Assembly (NCBI RefSeq): GCF_009796805.1 | Contig: NZ_CP047029.1 | Span: 919,501 to 983,500 of the forward strand | DNA length: 64,000 nucleotides | Source: Algibacter sp. L1A34 | GTDB lineage: Bacteria; Bacteroidota; Bacteroidia; Flavobacteriales; Flavobacteriaceae | Reading direction: 5' to 3' | Shown: piece by piece, positions 9,817-19,415 of the stretch | How positions within the stretch are numbered: position 1 is the first letter of the stretch | Layout of the letters: each line of letters starts with the position of its first letter | Notes under the pieces: model-generated | Told to the model about the DNA's origin: nothing | The model's database searches: none | The model's input: the letters and a program-made list of their open reading frames with translations, nothing else | Made by a program: the position numbers and the translations under genes

Positions 9817-10456
9817 TACCAACTTTTACATTCATTTTACGTTTCCAATACAAAATATAAATAGTTCCAATAATTGTTGGAAGCGTCCAAGATATTAGGT
9901 TTCCAATTCCCAATCCAGCAACAATAAAAGCTGTGAATGATGCGATTAAAGCGCCAACCATTTTTCCGATATGCAATCGTAACCACATGTTTCTTGATTT
10001 TTGAGGGTTAAAGTAAAATCGAAAATCCTGAATACTCATTAATAATCCAAAACCTCCAAAAAACAGAAATAAAATACTCATTGAGGAATTATTTATAAGA
10101 CCATAAATTCCATTTAAAACCATAATAGCAGAAAAGAAAACCATAGCCCCAGAAAGCAATTTATCTTTCTTATCCGCTTCCTTTTTCGTTTTAAAAGTCA
10201 ATGCGCGATTACCTGCTAAAACCAGATATATTGTAAATAACCCGATTAAAAATAAAAATACGTTTTCATGATTAGGCATACATGAAATAGGCAATGAAAT
10301 TAAGGAACTCACAAGCATGCCAATCGAAAATAGTTTACCCATTTTTTTATGCATACGACCTCCTTTTTTAACAATAACACTTCCAATTCCTGTAATTAAT
10401 CCAACGCCACCAAAAAAGGCGTGAATGTATATCAAAATTTTAATCGCTTCTTCCAT
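9806..10456 (-). CDS. DUF2306-like multi-spanning membrane protein
   Basis: 216 residues with six or seven hydrophobic segments and basic loops (for example KKGGRMHKKMGK after the first segments and a basic C-terminus KRKMNVKVGIKP). The N-terminal IHAFFGGVGLITG and the following GRMHKKMG resemble the DUF2306 family of predicted membrane proteins. No enzymatic motif is seen. It overlaps the deacetylase gene tail to tail by 11 nt and stands alone on its strand. Confidence 0.7.
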   Translation of the reverse strand: MEEAIKILIYIHAFFGGVGLITGIGSVIVKKGGRMHKKMGKLFSIGMLVSSLISLPISCMPNHENVFLFLIGLFTIYLVLAGNRALTFKTKKEADKKDKLLSGAMVFFSAIMVLNGIYGLINNSSMSILFLFFGGFGLLMSIQDFRFYFNPQKSRNMWLRLHIGKMVGALIASFTAFIVAGLGIGNLISWTLPTIIGTIYILYWKRKMNVKVGIKP

Positions 10457-10703
10457 TTGTAGTTAATTAAATTTATTACTTCAAATTTGAGATTATTATC
10501 CGATTTTAATAAATTTTAATTTCCGAAGTGTTGTTTTTAAGGTTTGAATTGTCGAATTCCTTAAAACTAGAAATAATAAGCTTTAACCAACTCTATATAA
10601 ACCTATTATAGTAACGATGCTAAAACAGCATAGTCTTGCGTTGTTTTCAAGAATAAAAGTAATAAAACATAGAATTAACCTCTAAAAGCCAATGCTTTTG
10701 CAT
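10457..10703. other. Intergenic region, no gene seen
   Basis: About 250 AT-rich bases between the DUF2306-like gene and the phnA terminator. It presumably holds the promoter of the DUF2306-like gene. I see no other structure. Confidence 0.5.
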
Positions 10704-10756
10704 AAAAAAACGGTTAAAGCTTTATTGAGTTTTATCAATAAGGACTTAACCGTTTT
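10704..10756 (-). terminator. Terminator downstream of phnA
   Basis: On the minus strand AAAACGGTTAA pairs with TTAACCGTTTT around an inner stem TTATTGA/TCAATAA, and is followed by a run of T. It lies about 38 nt past the phnA stop. Confidence 0.85.
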
Positions 10757-10793
10757 AAGAGTTTTTAAAGTTGAAAAGAAATCCCTCTAAAAA

Positions 10794-11372
10794 CTATGTT
10801 TTCTTTACATATTTTGTAATAATCACAATTTGTGTTGGACCTACTTTACCTTCTATAAACTCAGCATTTTCATGATCTAGTCTAATATTTCTAACAGCCG
10901 TACCTTGTTTGGCAACCATGCTAGAACCTTTCACTTTTAAATCTTTTATTAAAACCACATTATCTCCTGCTTCTAAAATAACACCGTTTACATCACGATG
11001 AATTATTTTGCTTGCAGCATCTTCATGCTCGCCTGTGGCTCTAGCTAAAGCAATGGCATCATCATCAAGATACATCATATCCAATAAATCTTTTGGCCAA
11101 CCTTCATTTCTTAACCTTTGTAACATGCGCCAAGCCATAATTTGCACAGCAACATGCTCACTCCACATACTATCATTTAAACAACGCCAGTGGTTAGCAT
11201 CCATATCAACATCACCATTAATTTGATCTAAACAAGTTTTACAAACTAAAACATCATTCCCTACATTTTCGTTCAACGACGGCGGAATTGTATATTGGTT
11301 TAAGTCTTCTTTTGAAGTACATAATTCGCAACTAGAATTGCTTCGCTCTTGTAATGTTTGTAAAACGCTCAT
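10794..11372 (-). CDS. PhnA family zinc-ribbon protein
   Basis: 192-residue PhnA-type protein. The N-terminal zinc-ribbon cysteines CELC and CKTC (about residues 14-17 and 44-47) and the C-terminal SH3-like PhnA domain (GDNVVLIKDLKVKGSS) are visible. Despite the name, the family is not established as a phosphonate enzyme. The start is set at the ATG at 11372 because the open frame upstream (to 11489) runs through the terminator of the preceding gene and a candidate promoter, and has no family-like sequence. Confidence 0.88.
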   Translation of the reverse strand: MSVLQTLQERSNSSCELCTSKEDLNQYTIPPSLNENVGNDVLVCKTCLDQINGDVDMDANHWRCLNDSMWSEHVAVQIMAWRMLQRLRNEGWPKDLLDMMYLDDDAIALARATGEHEDAASKIIHRDVNGVILEAGDNVVLIKDLKVKGSSMVAKQGTAVRNIRLDHENAEFIEGKVGPTQIVIITKYVKKT

Positions 11373-11419
11373 AAGTATAAATTTAATTTTGCAATAGTAC
11401 AGTAAAATAGAAGATTGAA

Positions 11420-11427
11420 CAAATTTA
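11420..11427 (-). promoter_or_regulatory. Candidate -7 box for phnA (TAAATTTG)
   Basis: Minus-strand TAAATTTG matches TAnnTTTG and lies between the upstream terminator and the chosen ATG at 11372, giving a leader of roughly 40 nt. The -33 element is weak. Confidence 0.5.
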
Positions 11428-11453
11428 GGTTTCTGTAATATTTTTATTAAATC

Positions 11454-11475
11454 AAAAAGGACGCAAGGTGCGCCC
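11454..11475 (-). terminator. Short terminator after the secreted duplicated-domain gene
   Basis: Minus-strand GGGCGCA-CCT-TGCGTCC forms a 7-bp stem (one G-U pair) with a 3-nt loop, followed by TTTTT. It is placed 24 nt past the upstream stop. Confidence 0.75.
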
Positions 11476-11499
11476 TCCCTTAAACTCAATTATCGTTAT

Positions 11500-12321
11500 T
11501 TATTTTACTAGATCATGGATAAAAGTATACACGTAATCACCATGGACACCAGTAAAATAAGAACTCCACGTTTTTACTTTAGCCTTATTCTCATCATTCT
11601 CCGGAAAAGCCTCCGTAAACAATTCATCATCCCTATCAAACATATTTTCTAAATCACTTAATGAATCTAAAAAATATACTTCTAAATATTCCGTTTTGTC
11701 AGCACCCCAAGCATGAACATATGCCGAGTAACCTTTTATATAATCATTCTTTTGAGTAATCCCTTCGTTTCCTTCTAATCGTAAACTTTGAAACTCTTTC
11801 ATTGTTCCGTTTTCGGGAAATGCAAAATGACTTTTTCTAGCATAAACCACCATATCTTTAGTTGGTTTTTCCGCTAAAAACTTAAAACCAGAAAGCGGCA
11901 TATAAATTTCGTCCGAATGCTCATTGGAATAATACGAATTTAAATTTTTTAAGAATGCCTTCCGCTCATCTTCATCCGGCCAAGCCTCTTTTTCCAACTC
12001 TATGCTTCGTTCGGCTTGTTTCTCAATATCTTCCCAAGATGCATAACTAAAAGAACTTACTATCTCTGTATTATCTGGTGTTAGGTTATGCAAATATGTT
12101 GAAGCGCTCATAATATATTCATTCTTCATCGTTACTTTCTCGAGATACTCTTTTTCGGCAACTTTCCATTCACTCATTTTAAAATCCTCCTTGTCCATAT
12201 CCCAGTGACTTTCTGTCACCGTAATATACTTTACTTCTTTTTTTTCTTGTGCTTGGAGAGTTGTTGCACAAAACAATAATAACACAACAATTGTAGCGAA
12301 TAATTGATTCGTTTTTTTCAT
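11500..12321 (-). CDS. Secreted protein with two related alpha-beta domains, function unknown
   Basis: 273 residues with a Sec signal peptide (MKKTNQLFATIVVLLLF then cleavage after LQAQ). The mature protein holds two similar halves. SYASWEDIEKQAERSIELEKEAWP (given here as the block at about residues 93-115) leads into a KNLNSYYSNEHSDEIY end. A second block starts at YFLDSLSDLENMFDRDDEL (about 217) and ends SSYFTGVHGDYVY. The spacing and aromatic/acidic pattern suggest an internal duplication of a dimeric alpha-beta barrel-like (NIPSNAP-like) fold, but I cannot confirm the fold. Exported to the periplasm or outside. It is a single-gene unit with its own terminator. Confidence 0.75.
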   Translation of the reverse strand: MKKTNQLFATIVVLLLFCATTLQAQEKKEVKYITVTESHWDMDKEDFKMSEWKVAEKEYLEKVTMKNEYIMSASTYLHNLTPDNTEIVSSFSYASWEDIEKQAERSIELEKEAWPDEDERKAFLKNLNSYYSNEHSDEIYMPLSGFKFLAEKPTKDMVVYARKSHFAFPENGTMKEFQSLRLEGNEGITQKNDYIKGYSAYVHAWGADKTEYLEVYFLDSLSDLENMFDRDDELFTEAFPENDENKAKVKTWSSYFTGVHGDYVYTFIHDLVK

Positions 12322-12475
12322 AATCTGTTAATTTTAAAGTTAATATAATGGTTAATTAATTACGACTTTAAGATTTAAGGGTGTTTAGATTATGCTAGTA
12401 AATATGTAAGGGAGAGAGAAATAGATGTTGCCAAAATACAAAAAAAACAATTGATAATCAAAGCTTTAAGTGAAA

Positions 12476-12835
12476 TTATAAAGATTCACGCATTTTTTTA
12501 CTCATACCTTTTAGAACCATATCGTAGGAATGATCGATAAGCTTGAAGATAAATTCAGGTGATAATTCACCTTCGTGAATATAAATAGTATTCCAATGTT
12601 TTTTACTCATATGAAACCCCGGACGGATGCTTTCATGTTCTGCACGTAATTCTTGGGAGTATTCTGGATCTGCTTTTAGATTTATTGATGCCTCACCACG
12701 CTCCCATTTTGATAATCCAACCAAAACAAACATTTTACCTAATACTTTGAATACTAAAGTATCTTCATCAAACGGAAAATCCTCGGTAGTTCCTTTCTTT
12801 TCTAGGCAGTAATTACGGAGTTGCTCGATATTCAT
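12476..12835 (-). CDS. MmcQ/YjbR family protein
   Basis: 119-residue cytoplasmic protein with the full-length pattern of the MmcQ/YjbR family: N-terminal IEQLRNYCLEKKGTTEDFPFDEDTLVFKV, central KADPEYSQELRAEH and HMSKKHWNTIYI, then a C-terminal helix with DHSYDMVLKGM (motifs quoted in parts). The family has a CyaY-like fold sometimes called DNA-binding; its biochemical role is not established. Confidence 0.88.
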   Translation of the reverse strand: MNIEQLRNYCLEKKGTTEDFPFDEDTLVFKVLGKMFVLVGLSKWERGEASINLKADPEYSQELRAEHESIRPGFHMSKKHWNTIYIHEGELSPEFIFKLIDHSYDMVLKGMSKKMRESL

Positions 12836-12901
12836 TTTAATGGTTTTAAGTTGAACTCATCTAGGAGTTTACAATTCGATAGGCTAGATATTTAAACCAT
12901 A

Positions 12902-13303
12902 TCATTTCAAAATTCGCTCCATTACTTTTTCTGGATTCCTCAATGCCGTATAACCAAACTGCTTATACAAACCATGAGCATCGGCCGTCTTTAACATCCA
13001 CACTTTGCATGATTTTAATTCTTCAGCTTCATGAATAAATTCAATTAATTCTTTTGAATAGCCTTTGCCACGATGTTCTTTAAGAATAAAAACATCCATT
13101 AAATACGCGAAAACAGTATAATCTGTAGCTATTCTTGCAAAACCAATTTGCTTATCATCAAGATATACACCAAAACAAAAACAATGCTCTATAGTTTTTT
13201 TAACCTCAGCAACTGTTCTACCTTTTGCCCAATAGGCATTGGTTATGAAGTGATGAACAACATCTATTTGAAGTTTACTTTTATCTGTTGAAATTTCAAT
13301 CAT
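12902..13303 (-). CDS. GNAT family N-acetyltransferase
   Basis: 133 residues, a compact single GNAT domain that uses acetyl-CoA. Motif A is visible as VFILKEHRGKGYSKELIEF, with the R/Q-x-x-G-x-G/A acetyl-CoA loop as RGKGYS, followed by a C-terminal GLYKQFGYTALR of motif B. The substrate cannot be told from sequence. It is followed at 11 nt spacing on the same strand by nothing obvious and preceded by the DUF4230 gene 11 nt away, so these two may be co-transcribed. Confidence 0.88.
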   Translation of the reverse strand: MIEISTDKSKLQIDVVHHFITNAYWAKGRTVAEVKKTIEHCFCFGVYLDDKQIGFARIATDYTVFAYLMDVFILKEHRGKGYSKELIEFIHEAEELKSCKVWMLKTADAHGLYKQFGYTALRNPEKVMERILK

Positions 13304-13314
13304 TATTAAATAAT

Positions 13315-13923
13315 TTACTTGATCAACTTTTTACCTTTTTCTTCAATTTTTAAAGCCGAATAATCCAATTCCCATCCAATAGTTTCCACAATGGTTTCCA
13401 TAAGTAAAATGGTTTCTAAGGCTTCCTTTTGCGCAACTTCAATAAGTCCACTTTCAGGTACTTTGTCCTGAATATGAAGTTTGGCTTCTTTATGTAGACC
13501 TGTTAAATCTGATGCTTCAAACCTATTAAAAATCCCGTCAGATTTATCGTAATAATTCAAATTAGTCTCAATAGATAAAATTTCAGGTTGCGGGAAATGT
13601 TCTAAAATAATCTTCTTACTTTCAGTATCTGCCCTTAATTCAATTTTAGCTAAATCGTATCCTACATGCGCTTTGGCATTAATGATAACTAGTGCTTTTT
13701 TTCGACTACTTACTAATTTTAAAAAACGCTCTTTAACATCTTCATAATGATAAATTTCAGCAAAATCACCTTCAACTGTAATAAACTTACACACCTTTTT
13801 AATCTTGTCTAGCAACAAAACAGACTGCGCGTTTACTAAGCTTTTCTTTTTAAGCGACTTGGTATAAGTTACAACACCCATTGTCGCCAAAATTCCGATT
13901 ATTATGCCTAAAAATGCTTCCAT
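13315..13923 (-). CDS. DUF4230 domain-containing membrane-anchored protein
   Basis: 202 residues. One N-terminal membrane anchor (residues 2-20, AFLGIIIGILATMGVVTY) is followed by basic KSLKKKS and a soluble DUF4230 domain with the typical KKALVIINAKAHVGYDLAK stretch near residues 75-95. Function unknown. It is upstream of the GNAT gene by 11 nt on the same strand. Confidence 0.85.
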   Translation of the reverse strand: MEAFLGIIIGILATMGVVTYTKSLKKKSLVNAQSVLLLDKIKKVCKFITVEGDFAEIYHYEDVKERFLKLVSSRKKALVIINAKAHVGYDLAKIELRADTESKKIILEHFPQPEILSIETNLNYYDKSDGIFNRFEASDLTGLHKEAKLHIQDKVPESGLIEVAQKEALETILLMETIVETIGWELDYSALKIEEKGKKLIK

Positions 13924-13972
13924 TAATTCGTTTTAGTTTTCTCTTATGAAATCAATTTCTGTTCCAAAATTT

Positions 13973-14725
13973 TTAAACTGACTCTACTTTGTATAAAACA
14001 GGCTTACTTGGCGTTGCATCATTCTCAAAAGAAGCAATTTGTAGATTCAAAAAATACTCGCCATCCTCTACACGGTTTTCCACGTAAACAAATTCGGTTA
14101 TTGTAGCATCCATTCTTAATTTCCCTTTGGTATTCCAAAAAGCATTATGTGCCAAAAGTTCGCCTTCGTCCTTTTCTTTATCTACACTCGGCAAATCTAC
14201 CAATAAATGTTTTACACCTTTTTCACGCAAGTAAATAGCGGCTTCCTCTAATATATATGTCGGGTTTGTATTTGAATATTGTCGTGATAATTTCCCTTTA
14301 GTATTTGGTAAGGTACGAATAACTACAGCATCACGTTTTTTATTTCCTAATGCATATTGTAGTTGCTTTTTAGAAATAACAAAATCGTCATCTAAACGCT
14401 CTGGAGCTACAGTAATAACTTCTGCCAAAAAGAAAAATTGTTTTAAATTTTGGTTAATAGAATGCACTTTTTCGGTAATATGCCCAACACATTCGGTATG
14501 CGTACCGTGAGCATGTGGATTAAAAATTATATTATTAAAATTAATAGCCGCGCCATCTTTTACACTAGCAACCCATTCGCCATCTTTAGCAGGCTCAATT
14601 TTTGGACCGTCTATATACCAAGCATTCACACTCTGTTTTGACGCTTCAATTGCAATCGAAATATCTATTGGTTTTGTTAAATCTATTTGAAGTTTTCTTG
14701 AATTATATTGAATTGTTGTTTGCAT
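13973..14725 (-). CDS. Cyclase family (kynurenine formamidase-like) metal-dependent hydrolase
   Basis: 250 residues with the cyclase/KynB-type motif HAHGTHTE at residues 71-78, where H73, H76 and E78 would bind the metal, and a later LLVDLPSVD. The family includes arylformamidases and other amidohydrolases. No other tryptophan-degradation gene is nearby, so the substrate is open. It ends 49 nt before the DUF4230 gene and starts 14 nt after hemW on the same strand. Confidence 0.82.
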   Translation of the reverse strand: MQTTIQYNSRKLQIDLTKPIDISIAIEASKQSVNAWYIDGPKIEPAKDGEWVASVKDGAAINFNNIIFNPHAHGTHTECVGHITEKVHSINQNLKQFFFLAEVITVAPERLDDDFVISKKQLQYALGNKKRDAVVIRTLPNTKGKLSRQYSNTNPTYILEEAAIYLREKGVKHLLVDLPSVDKEKDEGELLAHNAFWNTKGKLRMDATITEFVYVENRVEDGEYFLNLQIASFENDATPSKPVLYKVESV

Positions 14726-14739
14726 ATCATCAAATATAG

Positions 14740-15981
14740 TTAAATCATAAATAATTCGGAAGCAATTCCGTCAACAAGAAACTTCCCTTTTTGAGTTGTT
14801 TTTAGAATTTGGTGACTAGCCTTACTTTTTAAATCGGTATCCAATTTACTCTGAGCTATTTGCTCGTTTTCATTCGAAATAACTAACAAGCCTTCTTTTA
14901 TAAATTTATTTGAATATTTTTTTAAATGCTGAAGAAATACGTCTCCAAATTCAACCTCAACTCTATTAAATGAAACACCCCAAATGGTTCTCAAACCCGT
15001 CATCACATACTCGTTAAATTGATCTTTTTTAGAAAGTATTTCTATCGTGTTAGGCAATTCATTTTTTTGAATGGCTTGTATGTATTTTATGTTATTTGAA
15101 ACATGCCAACTACGCTCATTTCCATAAAAGGAATGTGCCGATGGGCCAATGCCTAAATAAGGTTTCCCTTGCCAATAACTTGTATTATGTTTAGAGAAAT
15201 AATCGGGTTTTCCGAAGTTTGAAATCTCATAATGCACGAAACCTTGAGCCTCAATTTTTTCAACTAAATGATTAAAATGTTCTAAAGCCAAACCTTCGTC
15301 TATTGGTGGATAGCTGCCGTTCTTAACAAAAGTATCTAATGCCGTTTTTGGCTCTACAGTTAAGGCATAACTCGAAATATGATTGATTCCAAAACCAAAT
15401 GCAATTTCTAAATTCTTATCCCATTTTTCCAAACTCATATTTGGAATACCGTAAATTAAATCGATGGTTATATTATCAAAATACTGCGTAGCTTCCTCTA
15501 GGCAACGCTTTGCTTCTTCAGTATTATGAGCACGATTCATGCTTTTTAAATCGTCTTCAAAAAAAGATTGAATACCAATGCTTAAACGGTTTATTGGGCT
15601 TTTAGCAAGCTGAAGAATAACCTCAGTTGATAAATCGTCTGGATTAGCTTCTAGTGTAATTTCCGGATTTTCGAGAACATCATAATTCTCATAAACAGTA
15701 TCTATTAATAATTGAATTTCACTAACCGTTAACAAGCTTGGTGTTCCTCCTCCAAAATAAATGGTTTCAATGGTAAAGTTTTCTAGTTTATTCTTTCTTA
15801 ATTCTAACTCTTTCACCAAACATTGAATTAATTCATCTTTCTTTTTTAATGAGGTTGAAAAATGAAAATCACAATAAAAACAGGCTTGTTTACAAAAAGG
15901 TATATGAATATAAATAGCGCCTCCTTGCCTTTCCGATGCCTCGGAATATTTAATGTTATGGGTTTCTTTCGTATTTAACAC
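14740..15981 (-). CDS. hemW: HemW-like radical SAM protein
   Basis: 413-residue radical SAM protein of the HemW group (heme chaperone, formerly called oxygen-independent coproporphyrinogen oxidase-like). The Fe-S motif CKQACFYC gives C30, C34, C37 directly after IYIHIPF; YFGGGTPSLL and a C-terminal HemN domain follow. The frame opens with GTG at 15981, 1 nt after the ruvC stop. No ATG lies upstream of the cluster, so either GTG is used or translation starts slightly later. The extra 20 residues before IYIHIPF are longer than usual. Confidence 0.88.
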   Translation of the reverse strand: MLNTKETHNIKYSEASERQGGAIYIHIPFCKQACFYCDFHFSTSLKKKDELIQCLVKELELRKNKLENFTIETIYFGGGTPSLLTVSEIQLLIDTVYENYDVLENPEITLEANPDDLSTEVILQLAKSPINRLSIGIQSFFEDDLKSMNRAHNTEEAKRCLEEATQYFDNITIDLIYGIPNMSLEKWDKNLEIAFGFGINHISSYALTVEPKTALDTFVKNGSYPPIDEGLALEHFNHLVEKIEAQGFVHYEISNFGKPDYFSKHNTSYWQGKPYLGIGPSAHSFYGNERSWHVSNNIKYIQAIQKNELPNTIEILSKKDQFNEYVMTGLRTIWGVSFNRVEVEFGDVFLQHLKKYSNKFIKEGLLVISNENEQIAQSKLDTDLKSKASHQILKTTQKGKFLVDGIASELFMI

Positions 15982-15982
15982 T

Positions 15983-16552
15983 TTATTTTTTTAAAGTTCT
16001 TTTAGCAACTCTAGTTGCATTCTGTTTTACAAAAGCATCCCAACCCGTGTAACTTTTACCAATTTCTACCCGACCGGAATTATAAAAATGACAGACAGCT
16101 GCTGCCAACCCATCGGTTGAATCTAAATTTTTTGGAAGCGTTTTTAAACCTAATAGACTCTGAAGCATTTTAGCAACTTGTTCCTTACTAGCATTTCCGC
16201 TTCCAGTAATAGCCATTTTTATCTTTTTAGGTAAATATTCTGTAATAGGAATTTCGCGGCTTAAACCTGCTGCCATTGCAACACCTTGAGCTCTACCCAA
16301 CTTCAGCATACTTTGTACGTTCTTACCGAAAAAAGGTGCTTCAATAGCTATTTCATCTGGGTTATGTGTGTCTATAAGTTCGATGGTACGCTCGAAAATG
16401 AGTTTTAATTTTAAATAGTGATCGCTGTATTTTTTTAAATCCAATTCGTTCATTTGAAGAAACTCCATGTTCTTTCCAACTACTTTTATTAACCCAAATC
16501 CCATAATGGTTGTACCTGGATCTATCCCTAAAATAATTCTTTCTGGTTTCAT
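15983..16552 (-). CDS. ruvC: Crossover junction endodeoxyribonuclease RuvC
   Basis: Holliday-junction resolvase that nicks branched recombination intermediates with RuvAB. Catalytic acids are visible: D11 in GIDPGT, E71 in IEAPFFG, and D144/D147 in [10 protein letters not shown], matching the four-acid RuvC site. The ATG at 16552 forms an ATGA overlap with the stop of the upstream gene, so it is preferred over the TTG-initiated frame 9 nt upstream. The length of 189 residues is normal. It is translationally coupled to the outer-membrane-protein gene before it and followed after 1 nt by hemW. Confidence 0.95.
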   Translation of the reverse strand: MKPERIILGIDPGTTIMGFGLIKVVGKNMEFLQMNELDLKKYSDHYLKLKLIFERTIELIDTHNPDEIAIEAPFFGKNVQSMLKLGRAQGVAMAAGLSREIPITEYLPKKIKMAITGSGNASKEQVAKMLQSLLGLKTLPKNLDSTDGLAAAVCHFYNSGRVEIGKSYTGWDAFVKQNATRVAKRTLKK

Positions 16553-17187
16553 TGTCCGCAATATTTACAACCACTTAACGAAATAGACGCGCCAACTGTT
16601 ATGGTTAATAAATTTCCATTAAACGATCCAAAACCTTCGTTAATTGGGTTAAAATCTTTTCCGAATCCTAAAATATAAGAAGTATCTAAATACAACGATA
16701 ATTTATCCGAAACGCCATAATGAAACTCTACGCCTGCCATAGCATTTAAGAACGTCGTTTTATTTTCACCATAATCTCCCAATGGCTTTATTATTGAAAT
16801 ACCCGGCCCTGCATGTAAAAACGTTCCAAAGTTATTATATAGGCCTAGCAAGTTTGAAGCATTATAAACCAGTTGCGCATTTATACGCGTATAGTTTGTT
16901 TTAAATTCTGGTGTGTTCTTAGCATTTGAAAACCGATTATAACCTAAATCTAATTTCGCTCCAACTAAAGAGTTAAACATATACTGCAAACCTAAATTAA
17001 TGGTTGGAAAATTAACAGAATTAGCTTCGAAATTACTAACAAAACCATTACTAGACGGACTATTAACCCCCAAAGCAAATTGTGCTTTAAACGTACTCGT
17101 ATCGCTTTGAGAAAAGCATAAAGTTGCAAAACAAATTAAAGATATTGCAATTAGTTTATGTTTATTAAATTTTAAAATAGGAACCAT
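16549..17187 (-). CDS. Outer-membrane beta-barrel-like protein
   Basis: 212 residues with an N-terminal signal peptide (about residues 1-27, ending LCFSQ) and alternating beta-strand text typical of an 8-stranded OmpA/OmpW-like barrel: [75 protein letters not shown]. The C-terminus ends KYCGQ, not the usual aromatic residue. It overlaps ruvC by 4 nt. The role is unknown; probably a structural or porin-like envelope protein. Confidence 0.75.
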   Translation of the reverse strand: MVPILKFNKHKLIAISLICFATLCFSQSDTSTFKAQFALGVNSPSSNGFVSNFEANSVNFPTINLGLQYMFNSLVGAKLDLGYNRFSNAKNTPEFKTNYTRINAQLVYNASNLLGLYNNFGTFLHAGPGISIIKPLGDYGENKTTFLNAMAGVEFHYGVSDKLSLYLDTSYILGFGKDFNPINEGFGSFNGNLLTITVGASISLSGCKYCGQ

Positions 17188-17285
17188 GTTATAATATTAA
17201 TTTAATTTGCACTTTATTTATCGTGATAAGGTATTAAACAACCAACGAGGTTACTTAAAACTTATTGGATAACTATTTCAATAAA

Positions 17286-18251
17286 ATGTTACCACACAAA
17301 ACTAAACAATTCTTTTTTGTACTCATTAAATTGAGCATAGTTGTTGCTGCATTTTATTTTATTTATCATAAACTGGTAAATAACAACGAACTTAGTTTTT
17401 ATGATTTTAAAGAAAATATCATTAAAAATGATGCGTTTTCACCTAAAATCATCATTTTCTTAATCCTTTTAAGTAGTTTTAATTGGTTTTTCGAAATTCT
17501 AAAATGGCAAAATTTAGTTTCAACTCAGGAAAAAACAAGTTTTAAACAAGCTACAAACCAAACTTTAGGATCTTTAACAGCATCTTTAATTACACCCAAT
17601 AGAATTGGTGAATACGGAGCAAAAGCAATGTATTTCACTAAAAATTTACGCAAACGTATTATGCTTGTTAATTTAATTGGTAATTTACAACAAATGAGTG
17701 TTACTGTTGTTTTAGGAATTATTGGGCTTTACTTTTTTGTTTCCAAATATAATCTCGATTTAAACTATTATCGCTTATCAAAATATACTACTATTGGCTT
17801 TGTATTAATTTGTTTAATCATTTTTATTCTACGTAAAACGAAATTCATCTTTAAAGGATTTTCTATTGAAAAACTAAAAATGTTTATTCTTAATTTTCAA
17901 AAAACAAACCTATCAATTGGTTTTTTATTATCCTTTCTACGCTATGCTATTTTTTCATTTCAATTTTACTTTTTATTACAATGTTTTCATGTTGAAATTG
18001 ATTATTTTAATAGTATGATTGGTATAACATCTATGTATTTATTAGCATCTATAATACCAACAATATTTATATTCGATGTTGTAATTAAAGGAAGTGTAGC
18101 TGTTTATTTATTCTCTTTTTTAGGTGTAAATGAACTAATTATTCTATGTGTAATTACCATAATGTGGTTGCTAAATTTTGTATTACCAAGCATAATAGGT
18201 AGTTTTTTTGTACTCCGTTTTAAAATGCCAAAAACCATAATAAATTCATGA
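17286..18251 (+). CDS. Integral membrane protein of the lysylphosphatidylglycerol synthase TM/UPF0104-like type
   Basis: About 321 residues from the ATG at 17286 (a TTG 21 nt upstream is also possible). Eight or so membrane segments and the conserved patch LGSLTASLITPNRIGEYGAK resemble the membrane domain of the lysylphosphatidylglycerol synthase/flippase-like family. No aminoacyl-transfer domain is present, so it is not a full MprF. The stop overlaps the following glycosyltransferase start as ATGA, so the two proteins are likely made together. A role in lipid-linked glycan or glycolipid handling is inferred from this pairing only. Confidence 0.75.
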   Translation: MLPHKTKQFFFVLIKLSIVVAAFYFIYHKLVNNNELSFYDFKENIIKNDAFSPKIIIFLILLSSFNWFFEILKWQNLVSTQEKTSFKQATNQTLGSLTASLITPNRIGEYGAKAMYFTKNLRKRIMLVNLIGNLQQMSVTVVLGIIGLYFFVSKYNLDLNYYRLSKYTTIGFVLICLIIFILRKTKFIFKGFSIEKLKMFILNFQKTNLSIGFLLSFLRYAIFSFQFYFLLQCFHVEIDYFNSMIGITSMYLLASIIPTIFIFDVVIKGSVAVYLFSFLGVNELIILCVITIMWLLNFVLPSIIGSFFVLRFKMPKTIINS

Positions 18252-19372
18252 TTTTAACAAGCATCATTATTAGCATTATTTATCTCGCTTTAATATGGCG
18301 TTTTACTTATGGTTTTGATAAAGTCTTAACCTTTAAATTAACGGATTTAGCATCAAAAACACAATTTTCAATACTAATTCCTTTTAGGAATGAAGCCAAA
18401 AACTTATCAAGCCTTCTGCTGTCTTTAGAAAATCTAAACTACCCAAAACATCTATTTGAAATCGTTTTTATTGATGATGACTCAACTGATTGTTCTGCTG
18501 AAATTATAACCCAATACTTCAATAAAAAACAACAAAAATTTAAGATAATTGGTAACGACAGACAAACAAATTCACCTAAAAAAGATGCTATTACAACAGC
18601 TATAAAACAAGCTAAACATGAGTGGATAATTACTACCGATGCCGATTGTTCGCTACCAAAATACTGGCTTGATAGTTTTGATGAGTTTATACAAAAAACA
18701 AAAGCAAAATGTATAGCCGCCCCAGTTGCTTACAGTAAGCAAAAAGGTTTTTTAAATCGTTTCCAAACCCTCGATCTTTTGAGCTTACAAGGGGCAACTA
18801 TTGGCGGCTTTGGGATAAAAAAACCTTTTTTATGCAACGGTGCTAATTTTGGTTATACAAAAACACTTTTTAAAACTGTTAATGGTTTTGAAGGCAACAC
18901 CAATATTGCAAGTGGCGATGACATCTTTCTACTAGAAAAAGCTGTAAAAAAGCACCCTAAAAACACGCATTACTTAAAATGCAAGCATGCCATAGTAAAA
19001 ACAAATGCGCAACCTAGCTGGAGTAGTTTAATAGAGCAGCGCCTAAGATGGGCATCTAAAGCAAGTGCTTATAATAATTTCTTTGGTAAACTTACAGGGC
19101 TTATTGTTTTACTAATTAACACCTTAATTATTTCTATAATACTGCTATCGTTTTTTGGATATTTTCCTTTAAAAACGCTATTCTATATTTTACTAATTAA
19201 ATTTAGTATCGATTTTTATTTAATACATAAAACAGCCTCGTTTTTCAATCAAAAATGGGTTTTAAAAAGCTTCATTCCAACTTTTTGTATATATCCATTT
19301 TTTAGTGTTTATATTGCTTTTTTATCGATTTTTAAAACCTATAAATGGAAAGGGCGAGAATTTAAAAAATAG
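18248..19372 (+). CDS. Membrane-anchored family 2 glycosyltransferase
   Basis: 374 residues. An N-terminal anchor (residues 2-20) is followed by a GT2 domain: FSILIPFRNEA, nucleotide-binding FIDDDSTD, the acceptor-metal motif TTDADCS, GANFGYTK, SGDDIFL, and EQRLRW, which matches the processive Q/RxxRW motif. Two or three membrane segments close the C-terminus (from about residue 278). It would transfer a sugar from a nucleotide donor at the inner membrane. Coupled by ATGA overlap to the preceding membrane protein. The substrate is not deducible. Confidence 0.88.
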   Translation: MILTSIIISIIYLALIWRFTYGFDKVLTFKLTDLASKTQFSILIPFRNEAKNLSSLLLSLENLNYPKHLFEIVFIDDDSTDCSAEIITQYFNKKQQKFKIIGNDRQTNSPKKDAITTAIKQAKHEWIITTDADCSLPKYWLDSFDEFIQKTKAKCIAAPVAYSKQKGFLNRFQTLDLLSLQGATIGGFGIKKPFLCNGANFGYTKTLFKTVNGFEGNTNIASGDDIFLLEKAVKKHPKNTHYLKCKHAIVKTNAQPSWSSLIEQRLRWASKASAYNNFFGKLTGLIVLLINTLIISIILLSFFGYFPLKTLFYILLIKFSIDFYLIHKTASFFNQKWVLKSFIPTFCIYPFFSVYIAFLSIFKTYKWKGREFKK

Positions 19373-19415
19373 ACCACGAACCTATCTTCTAAATTGAAAA
19401 GAGTATTCTGAAACA

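Noticed and set aside
11373-11489. Longer N-terminus for the PhnA-like protein
   Set aside because: It would span the terminator of the preceding gene and the candidate promoter.
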